Shown in pieces: positions 57,219 through 64,000 of a DNA stretch of 64,000 nucleotides. Each line of letters starts with the position of its first letter. The first letter of the stretch is position 1. Source of the stretch: Huiozyma naganishii CBS 8797 (lineage: Eukaryota > Ascomycota > Saccharomycetes > Saccharomycetales > Saccharomycetaceae); NCBI RefSeq assembly GCF_000348985.1, contig NC_035927.1, forward strand, positions 248,001 to 312,000. Direction: 5' to 3'. The notes under the pieces are model-generated. The model searched no databases and was not told where the DNA came from. It worked only from the letters and a program-made list of their open reading frames with translations. A program made the translations under genes and the position numbers.

Positions 57219-59360
57219 TTAGTCGACCTCCTCCATCTCGGTGTCGGCGACGGCGTCTTCAGCTGGCTTTTCGGTAGCAGCTTCTGGCTTCTCTTCGTCG
57301 GCTTCTTCTTCGTCTTCGTCAATGTTCAAACCTAGAGAGATCAGTCTGTTGATTCTCGTAGCAAAGGAGCTTGGGTCTTCTAGAGTGAAACCGGAAGTCA
57401 ATAGAGCAGTTTCGTACAGCAAGTTGGTCAAGTCCTTGACGGTCTTGTCTTGAGCACCACCTTCGTCCAATCTCTTCTTCAATTCCTTGATGATGGTAGA
57501 CTTTGGAGAAATTTCGAAGGTCTTCTTGGAAGACATGTAAGAGGACATAGAAGAATCTCTCAAGGCTTGAGCCTTCATGATTCTCTCCATGTTAGCGGAC
57601 CAACCAAATTGACCGGTTCTGATAGCGGCAGGGGCGTTGACCAACTTGTAGGACAATTCGACCTTTTCGACTTGGTCACCCAAGATTTCCTTCAAAGCCT
57701 TGGTTAGAGGTTCGTACTCCTTAATTTCCTTTTCTCTTTGGGCCTTCTCCTCATCGGTTTCCTCCAATTCGAAGTCCTTGGTGATGTCTGTCAAGGTCTT
57801 ACCTTCGAATTCCTTCAACTGAGTGAAAGCGTATTCGTCAATTGGATCAACCAAGAACAAAACTTCGAAGTCCTTGGCCTTCAAAGCATCCAAGAATGGA
57901 GACTTCTCGATGGCCTTTAGAGACTCACCAGTGATGAAGTAGATGTTCTTTTGGTGTTCTGGCATTCTAGTGACGTAGTCGCTCAAAGAGGTCAATTCGT
58001 CAGAAGATTTGGTGGAGTTGTAACGCAACAACTTAGCCAAGGCGGTTCTGTTTTGGGTGTCTTCGTGGATACCCAACTTAATGTTCTTGGCGAAGGCGCT
58101 GTAGAACTTGTCGAACTGTTCGGAGTCCTCAGCAATTTCGTTGAAGGCTTCAATACACTTCTTGACAATGTTCTTTCTGATGACCTTCATGATCTTGTTC
58201 TGTTGCAACATTTCTCTGGACAAGTTCAATGGCAAATCTTCGGAGTCCACGACACCCTTGACGAAGGACAACCAGTCTGGGATCAGGTCTTCAGCTTCGT
58301 CAGTGATGAAAACACGACGGACGTACAGCTTGATACCAGACTTCTTCTTCTTGCTCTCGAATAGATCGAATGGGGCTCTCTTTGGAACGAATAAGATAGC
58401 CTTGAACTCCAATTGACCTTCGACGGAGAAGTGCTTCACGTACAATGGATCTTCCCAGTCGTTGGAGATAGACTTGTAGAAGGCGTTGTATTCTTCTGGG
58501 GTGACATCAGACGGGTTTCTGGTCCATAAAGGCTTGGTCTTGTTCAATTCCTCCAATTCGGTGACTTCCTCCTTGACCTTCTTGGTCTTTGGCTTTTCGT
58601 CCTCCTTCTTGTCCTCATCTTCGTCGACTTCTTCTAGCTTAGGCTTCTTGTCGTCCTCGTCCTTCTTTTCTTCACTTTCGTCCTTCTTGGCCTCGTCTTC
58701 CTCAATTGGAACCTCCTTTTCGACCTCCTTTTGGACCAACAATTGAATTGGGTAGGCGACAAATTCAGAGTGTCTCTTGACAACTTCCTTAATTCTCTTT
58801 TCCTCCAAGTATTCCAATTGGTCATCCTTCATGAAAAGTCTTAGAACGGTACCTCTGCCGATCTTCTCGTTCACCGTGTCTAGAGTGACGGAGAAGGAAC
58901 CACCGGCGTTGGATTCCCAAATGTACTGTTCGTCGGCGTTGTTCTTGGAGATAACTTGGACTCTGTCAGCAACCAAGAATAGAGAGTAGAAACCAACACC
59001 GAACTGACCGATCATGGACACATCGGCACCAGCGGATAGAGCCTCCATGAAGGCCTTTGTACCGGACTTGGCGATCGTACCCAAGTTGTTGATCAATTCA
59101 GCTTTGGTCATACCAATACCTGAGTCTCTAATTTCTAGCACTTTCTCCTCTGGTTTTGGAGTCAACCTGATGAAAAGCTCTGGTTCGGTTTCCAACTCCT
59201 TAGGGTCGGACAAGGCCTGGTATCTGATCTTGTCCAAAGCATCGGAGGCGTTAGAGATCAACTCTCTCAAGAAAATTTCCTTGTTAGAGTAGACAGTGTT
59301 GATGATCAAACTCATCAGCTGAGTGATCTCAGCTTGAAATTCAAAAGTTTCAGTAGACAT
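57219..59360 (-). CDS. HSC82: Hsp90 chaperone (HSC82/HSP82)
   Basis: Cytosolic Hsp90 of 713 residues. The N-terminal ATPase domain shows the catalytic Glu in [16 protein letters not shown], the DSGIGMT motif, and the lid and GVGFYS motif. The acidic linker follows ([20 protein letters not shown] region), then the middle domain with the catalytic-loop Arg in [10 protein letters not shown], and the C-terminal dimerisation domain ending in MEEVD, the TPR co-chaperone signal. Codon usage is highly biased. Heat-shock elements lie upstream. Placement between the YMR187C ortholog and RTP1 matches HSC82 (YMR186W); from sequence alone HSP82 cannot be excluded. Confidence 0.97.
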   Translation of the reverse strand: MSTETFEFQAEITQLMSLIINTVYSNKEIFLRELISNASDALDKIRYQALSDPKELETEPELFIRLTPKPEEKVLEIRDSGIGMTKAELINNLGTIAKSGTKAFMEALSAGADVSMIGQFGVGFYSLFLVADRVQVISKNNADEQYIWESNAGGSFSVTLDTVNEKIGRGTVLRLFMKDDQLEYLEEKRIKEVVKRHSEFVAYPIQLLVQKEVEKEVPIEEDEAKKDESEEKKDEDDKKPKLEEVDEDEDKKEDEKPKTKKVKEEVTELEELNKTKPLWTRNPSDVTPEEYNAFYKSISNDWEDPLYVKHFSVEGQLEFKAILFVPKRAPFDLFESKKKKSGIKLYVRRVFITDEAEDLIPDWLSFVKGVVDSEDLPLNLSREMLQQNKIMKVIRKNIVKKCIEAFNEIAEDSEQFDKFYSAFAKNIKLGIHEDTQNRTALAKLLRYNSTKSSDELTSLSDYVTRMPEHQKNIYFITGESLKAIEKSPFLDALKAKDFEVLFLVDPIDEYAFTQLKEFEGKTLTDITKDFELEETDEEKAQREKEIKEYEPLTKALKEILGDQVEKVELSYKLVNAPAAIRTGQFGWSANMERIMKAQALRDSSMSSYMSSKKTFEISPKSTIIKELKKRLDEGGAQDKTVKDLTNLLYETALLTSGFTLEDPSSFATRINRLISLGLNIDEDEEEADEEKPEAATEKPAEDAVADTEMEEVD

Positions 59361-59856
59361 CGTGGCTTGGAAATGTGTAATATCTGTGTATTTTTGTCAG
59401 GCAGAGGATGAGTTCTGTGTGAGTTTATCTCTCTCTCTCTCTCTAAAGTAACCTGGAAAAGTGTTTTTTCACTGCGTAGAGTCAAAAACTGCTGATCTTA
59501 CTCAAGAGGAAATAATCTAAAATTGAATACTACAATACTTATACTTTATAATATTTTATTTATTTTTCTTTCAAATTACTTTTCCCACTCCTTTTATACA
59601 TCGACACAACCAGACTACCGTCAAACCCGTAGAACGGTAAAACCTCCTCTTGTTCCAAGAAAAGAACGTCTTGGAATACTTTAGAACGTTTTTCTCTCTC
59701 GACAGCAGTAAAATTTCCAATTTAGAACAGAAGGGGAAACTGCGCTGTGGATTCGTTTTTTTGTATTTTTCGTTGTTCTTTCACGTTCTAGAAACGGTGG
59801 GTCGCGTGGGTCCGGTAGACCAGGACAGCCCCGGTGGTGGTGGTTGATGATGTGGT
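59361..59856 (-). promoter_or_regulatory. Hsp90 promoter with heat-shock elements, 496 bp
   Basis: Alternating TTC/GAA units occur at 59776-59793 (TTC at 59776-59778, TTC at 59786-59788, GAA at 59791-59793; TTCTAGAA core) and at 59653-59686 (TTC, GAA, GAA, then GAA at 59674-59676 and 59684-59686). These are Hsf1 sites. A TTATTTATTT-type AT-rich patch near 59543-59563 may be the TATA region. RTP1's 3' end lies at the far side. Confidence 0.7.
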
Positions 59857-62778
59857 CTAGACGGCTGCTGACAGTTCTTGTAGAAGCTGTTCGGTCTGCT
59901 CGTTAACAAAGTAGTCTTGGTCTATCGTTCTCACGTATTCTAGAAGTATTCGTATCTTGTCTGCCGGGTATTCCGCCGGCAGGAGGGCCGTCCCCGAGTT
60001 CACGAGCAAGTCGTGGATCAGGCGAATAGCTGCTCTCCGTACGAGGAAGGACTGTTTTGTCTTGTCACTGGAGGGCAATTCGTCGCCTCCGGAAGGTTTG
60101 TCTTGCTCCAACTGGAGGATTCCGAAACTGCAGTCGAGCATGTCGCCAATTTTGTCCTCGATACCCGCTGCGTTGACTTGTAGTGCGACGCCAAGGATGG
60201 ACATCGCAGACAGCCGCTCTTTGACGTCCACAGTAGAGCGGTCCCTGATCTTTTGTAAGCAGACATCAATGACTAACGTTGCGTGCCTCCCCTGGAACAG
60301 TTCGTTCTCTCGCTGGATGTAGCTTACAAACACCTCACCGATCTTCAGTACGTCGTCTAGCTTGTTCTTCTTCTTATTTTTACCCTTGTTACCGTAGAAC
60401 TCAACTAGCACTTCCAGTGTCCTTGATGGCTCCAGTTCAATGAGAGAGCTGAGACCCTTTATTGCGTTCAGATAGACGAAGGGATCCTGCTCCGTGACCA
60501 ATCGCAGGTGGTACGAAATCGCCTTATCAACGGTGATTACGGGGGATCTCTTCTCAATGAGTGCCCTCATCTGTGTAAGTCCATATGCTCGAATGGGGAC
60601 CGAAATGTCGTTAATATTGATTATGGCCCTGTTTAAGACTTCCTGGTCCGGATTCTGTGCTGGTTCCAAGCTACTCGAAGTCTTCGTTTCACCGTTCGAT
60701 AACTTTTCTGTTATTAGTCCTTGGATGTGGTCCAGGACGTCACTCTTGTTCATGTTGCCCTGCTGCTTCAGTTTCTCGCCGATCGTTCGGATTACAGGTT
60801 TGTTAGCTTCTACCTCCAAGGCACTCATCCCATTTAATACAAGCTGGAGAAGCTCTAGCACCATTTTAAGCACTGTAGATTTTTCCAATGGCGGTTCAAC
60901 GTCTTGCTTGTAAGAGGAATCCGATTCTTCGTCATCTGAATCGGGCTCTTCGGGTGTGATACTCGGTAGCTTGTCTGTAGTTATAAATCCGAGAAGTTTT
61001 TCTATCATGATCAGAACATCTTTACCTTTCTTGACAATGTCCGTTCTAAATTCTTCGTGCATCGCTTGCAAAAGCTTCAAATCTACTAGTATCAACAGAT
61101 TGGAGCTAAACTCATCGCCATCGATACTTATCCTCTTCGAGGACGTGGTTGAATTTTCAATCCAACGAGACAATACCGCCAAAAATAGTCCAGCAATGGC
61201 GTCCTCGTGGTTGAAAGCCTTTAACAACTTCATGAAAAGATCGATCGCAGTGTCCAAATCTTCCGTCAGTTGTGATAACTTTTCAGTCTGCGCCTTTGAC
61301 TGGTCAATAGTAATGTTCTTGATAGAGTCAAGGACATCCACTATGTCGGAAGATTCATCCTTTGACACAATATACGGTAGCTGCGTCTCTAGATCAATCT
61401 TGTACTCCCAATTTTCGTGAGTGAAATTCAGTAAATTTAGGGACAAGTGATTCAAGATATTGAAATTACCTGTGACTACGATAAGTGTTTCAATTAGAGA
61501 CAGTATCACCTCAAAATATGGTGCAACCGGTTCCTTGTTTTCGCCTCCGCTGACTGCCAGGGGACTAATTTTTTGCTCCTTTTTCAAAAATAAGCAATAT
61601 ATCCATAGATTCAAATAGAAGTCATTGGGAGATGTCAATTCCATTAAAACTTCTGTTGATGCATTTTTGGAAAGAGATATTAAAACGTTTGTCAAATCAT
61701 TTACCTCCTTCACGGAATAGCTGCTAGCAGAAGGAGTGTTGTTCAAGAGTATCTTGTAGATTCTCTGGAACAAAAAATCTTTCACTATCCTCTTGTTTTT
61801 AAAATAGAATTCTGTTATAATTCCATTGATGCAGTTGATTAAAATAGGTCTATTGATGTACGTCAGTCCATCGTACACTTGTTCGAACAACTTAGTCAAA
61901 TAGAGAAGATTGGATACCGTTTTTGGTCTTGAAAGTACAATTTGATTCACTCTTGCTAACTTTTCTATATCGATGGGTTCATTTTCCCTTACACCAAGAA
62001 TGAAATCTATCAGACTGATTAGTCCATTATCCTCTCTGCGGATGGGAAGTGTCGCTAGTCTGTTCAAAAAGTACTGTCTAAGATTTGCATCCTGCACAGT
62101 TTGTGTTAATAGAGAGTACATAACAAACAGTGCGTATGTCTCTTGCTTGTCCTCAAGATTTGATATTCTGGTCTCCATTGATACAGGGTTATCCTCATGG
62201 AAATATAAAACAGTTGCCGCCAAATACAAGTTTGTGAATAATGACCCCTTTAAAATTGTTGATTTCAAATACGAGTTCTCCGTTGTTAGCAGTATGTTGC
62301 TCAAAGTATCGACCACACTTGACAATGTACTGTTTTCCAGGGTGTGAGAAGGTGGAATAGCATACCTCGAATCATTTTTTTTGAAATTACTCAGTCTCCG
62401 TGACTCAAACGGTATCCGCATTGTTTGGGGAACATTGGCATCTATTCCATGTACGATAATCAGATTGATTAGTAGAGCTAGGTATTTCATATCGTGGAGC
62501 GAAATGGGCAATAAATCGCTTTTCTGTTTCTGTAATGCTACTTCATTCTTCGCGAGCAACTGATTTAAGGTCACCACATATGTGAGTATCTGGTTAACAA
62601 AAGCAGCGTTATCCGCATACCCAAGATATTCGTATAGCGACTGTTGCGAGTCTGCTTGATCGTATGCGCACACCTTATTTAATAATTCACCATCAATATC
62701 TTGGAAGAAACGATCTAGAGGTGTGTCCTGTATGAATTCGGGTTTCTCATTCCATAACTTCTTTGCGGTCTCCCCCAT
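59857..62778 (-). CDS. RTP1: RNA polymerase II nuclear import factor RTP1
   Basis: Rtp1 is a karyopherin-like HEAT-repeat protein that helps import RNA polymerase II subunits or their assembly. The first ATG at 62778 (MGETAKKLWNEK) gives 973 residues, near the S. cerevisiae 981. The whole protein is helical with no obvious motif except HEAT-like repeats in the C-terminal third (GLTQMRALIEKRSPVITVDK, LVTEQDPFVYLNAIKGLSSL, IRLIHDLLVNSGTALL), which contains the conserved RTP1 C-terminal blocks. An acidic stretch (EEPDSDDEESDSS) lies near the middle. Between HSC82 and ADD37 it keeps the place and strand of YMR185W. Confidence 0.9.
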   Translation of the reverse strand: MGETAKKLWNEKPEFIQDTPLDRFFQDIDGELLNKVCAYDQADSQQSLYEYLGYADNAAFVNQILTYVVTLNQLLAKNEVALQKQKSDLLPISLHDMKYLALLINLIIVHGIDANVPQTMRIPFESRRLSNFKKNDSRYAIPPSHTLENSTLSSVVDTLSNILLTTENSYLKSTILKGSLFTNLYLAATVLYFHEDNPVSMETRISNLEDKQETYALFVMYSLLTQTVQDANLRQYFLNRLATLPIRREDNGLISLIDFILGVRENEPIDIEKLARVNQIVLSRPKTVSNLLYLTKLFEQVYDGLTYINRPILINCINGIITEFYFKNKRIVKDFLFQRIYKILLNNTPSASSYSVKEVNDLTNVLISLSKNASTEVLMELTSPNDFYLNLWIYCLFLKKEQKISPLAVSGGENKEPVAPYFEVILSLIETLIVVTGNFNILNHLSLNLLNFTHENWEYKIDLETQLPYIVSKDESSDIVDVLDSIKNITIDQSKAQTEKLSQLTEDLDTAIDLFMKLLKAFNHEDAIAGLFLAVLSRWIENSTTSSKRISIDGDEFSSNLLILVDLKLLQAMHEEFRTDIVKKGKDVLIMIEKLLGFITTDKLPSITPEEPDSDDEESDSSYKQDVEPPLEKSTVLKMVLELLQLVLNGMSALEVEANKPVIRTIGEKLKQQGNMNKSDVLDHIQGLITEKLSNGETKTSSSLEPAQNPDQEVLNRAIININDISVPIRAYGLTQMRALIEKRSPVITVDKAISYHLRLVTEQDPFVYLNAIKGLSSLIELEPSRTLEVLVEFYGNKGKNKKKNKLDDVLKIGEVFVSYIQRENELFQGRHATLVIDVCLQKIRDRSTVDVKERLSAMSILGVALQVNAAGIEDKIGDMLDCSFGILQLEQDKPSGGDELPSSDKTKQSFLVRRAAIRLIHDLLVNSGTALLPAEYPADKIRILLEYVRTIDQDYFVNEQTEQLLQELSAAV

Positions 62779-63081
62779 TAGTCGGCAAAGCGAATCCCCC
62801 TCTCCCCGTCTGGTACTGGCGTCGTCTTGCTCATCGCATAGCGCAGGCTTAAAAAAACGACTTCTTTGCCTCACTTAATTCAAATTCTTTTTCTTCACTT
62901 AAATTTTTCTAAAGTTAGTATATCAAGCAAGATCTTGGAGAAAGTCCCAAGCGCGCAAGTGTGTCATTTATTCCCATTATCCGTGATTTTTATTCCATAT
63001 ATACGACGGAACCCCTTTAAAAAGTTGTTGTGGTACTTTACGTATGATTAAATAGTTGTGATTTATTGATGCAGCGGTAGA
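62779..63081. other. RTP1 upstream region, 303 bp, no gene seen
   Basis: Between the RTP1 start and the ADD37 stop, both on the minus strand. AT-rich, with CACTTAATTC-type sequence before RTP1 and no clear factor site. Confidence 0.4.
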
Positions 63082-63657
63082 TTAGTTTTGGACATTTTCG
63101 AAGATCTTCAAAAAGGCAGGACACCAGTTACTTATTGTGATATCCGAGATCATCCATTTCCTTAAGAAATTTGCACCTTTCTCCTTATCCTCACTCAACT
63201 GGAAGAAGTGTGTTATTATCTGTCTTGTGAAATGAGCATTCAAGCTAGACTCTGCATTTTTGTCAACTTTATTCTTGTAAAAATAAAATTCTTTCTCACT
63301 TAAACTGGTGTCCATCTGACAAAATTCACGTATCTTTTCCAGTATATCATCCTTTGTGTAGACTTCCTCGGATGTAAATCCGTACTCCTTGGCTGTTATT
63401 ATAGCATTAACGGACTCCACTTTCCCGCTTATGTTTCTCTTTGCCTGTGGGGGAGGGATCACAGCTGGTAAGCAGACTTTCCTACAGGTCCCTGGAGCAG
63501 CAGCATTATCTATTAAATGATGTCGTCTAGCACCGAGTGTCTTTGCTCTAACTTTCTTGTTGTTGTAAAACAGGAAACTTGGGCAGTCGTTATAGCCCGG
63601 TATTTCATCTTCTTTGCAATTTTGGAAGCTCTTCAAAGAGCCAAGTTCTGCATTCAT
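63082..63657 (-). CDS. ADD37: ADD37 ortholog (ER-associated degradation related)
   Basis: A 191-residue protein (S. cerevisiae Add37 198). In S. cerevisiae ADD37 was found in a screen for degradation of misfolded alpha-1 antitrypsin variant; the biochemical role is unknown. The N-terminal part (PGYNDCPSFLFYNNKKVRAK, then TLGARRHHLIDN) and the C-terminus (WMISDITISNWCPAFLKIFE) look like the conserved ends. I see no signal peptide or membrane span. The place next to RTP1 matches YMR184W and is a main part of the assignment. Confidence 0.78.
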   Translation of the reverse strand: MNAELGSLKSFQNCKEDEIPGYNDCPSFLFYNNKKVRAKTLGARRHHLIDNAAAPGTCRKVCLPAVIPPPQAKRNISGKVESVNAIITAKEYGFTSEEVYTKDDILEKIREFCQMDTSLSEKEFYFYKNKVDKNAESSLNAHFTRQIITHFFQLSEDKEKGANFLRKWMISDITISNWCPAFLKIFENVQN

Positions 63658-64000
63658 TATGTTAGTTTAATATTTTTCTTTGAGGGTAGTTTACCTTTGT
63701 AGTTGGTAGTGTAGAGAAGATATTTTACTCTTGATTTTCCGAACGGACACGTATATATAAATCTATATATAAATCTCAGTTCCTACGATCTGTTGCGGAG
63801 GACGGCGTTGAGAGGAAGAAAAAAGAGACGTCAAAGAACTGCTGCAAGAGAAAATATCTATATATATACCCACGGACAAAAACCTCTTTGATAAGCCGTT
63901 ATTTTTTAATGCGTCACTGGGAGGTAAGCTGTTCCTCAACCGTGGCACTCTCTCGTTTATTTGTTTTCCCGCGAGATCCAGCCGATATAACTTCAAGCCT
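63658..64000. other. ADD37 upstream region to window edge, 343 bp, no gene seen
   Basis: Contains a TATATATAAATC repeat near 63751-63776 and TATATATA near 63858-63868. A 77-codon frame at 63763-63996 lacks an ATG start and any coding character. By synteny SSO2 would be expected just beyond the right edge. Confidence 0.45.

Noticed and set aside
63763..63996. 77-codon frame at the right edge
   Set aside because: It begins without ATG, is Ser/Arg-rich noise and lies in the ADD37 upstream region.

Overview
The window is nuclear DNA of a budding yeast of the family Saccharomycetaceae. Genes are compact and almost intron-free. The one intron I can support, in RPL42, has the canonical GTATGT / TACTAAC / CAG signals. 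Nearly every protein is recognisable as an S. cerevisiae ortholog in conserved order. The gene content looks post-whole-genome-duplication: the right-hand block follows S. cerevisiae YMR184-YMR196 without genes of the sister YPL track interleaved, and the left block follows YNL144-YNL169 in the same way. G+C looks well above that of Saccharomyces or Nakaseomyces by eye. That would fit a GC-richer Kazachstania sensu lato such as the K. naganishii lineage, but the species assignment is an inference.

Layout. (1) 1-18100 is collinear with S. cerevisiae YNL169C-YNL160W: PSD1 (cut by the window edge), FMP41, SKO1, BNI5, the YNL165W ortholog, IBD2, RIA1/EFL1, the YNL162W-A ortholog, RPL42, CBK1 and YGP1. 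(2) 18100-32020 holds the YNL141-YNL159 neighbourhood in shuffled and inverted order: MEP2, GIM3, AAH1, YCK2, CUZ1, NSG2, PGA1, ASI2, a PH-domain protein (YNL144C/YHR131C family), an a-factor gene (MFA2, missed by ORF callers because it has 36 codons) and the YNL146W ortholog. IGO1 is missing from its expected place. (3) 32400-36011 is a junction region with a B-box/DUF2009-type gene, for which I recall no S. cerevisiae counterpart, and a YHR112C ortholog. (4) 36939-63657 is collinear with YMR196W-YMR184W, inverted: the GH63-like YMR196W ortholog, ICY1, MRPL24, GYL1/GYP5, SPG5, SGS1, GCV2, MRPS17, the YMR187C ortholog, HSC82/HSP82, RTP1 and ADD37. RPL36A is missing between ICY1 and MRPL24.

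Functionally the genes are ordinary housekeeping and signalling genes: mitochondrial lipid and translation functions, 60S maturation (EFL1), osmostress transcription (SKO1), the RAM kinase, nitrogen uptake and purine salvage (MEP2, AAH1), ER quality control and sterol sensing, DNA repair (SGS1), glycine cleavage and Hsp90. Regulatory sites fit them: GATA sites before MEP2, TGACTC sites before GCV2, heat-shock elements before HSP90, STREs before YGP1, and an a-specific-gene operator before MFA2.

The most striking item is MFA2 (31169-31279, minus). The pro-region is clearly that of an a-factor precursor and the CVIA prenylation box is intact, but the predicted mature pheromone is a 10-residue peptide unlike the S. 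cerevisiae 12-mer. A near-perfect alpha2-Mcm1-alpha2 operator and a pheromone response element lie upstream. Other items worth a second look are helically phased TCACGTG triplets in two unrelated promoters, a long inverted repeat in the YMR196W promoter, a hexamer repeat touching the ICY1 start codon, and a split RING-CH-like zinc motif in the YMR187C ortholog. I see no transposon, LTR, tRNA, CRISPR array or centromere.
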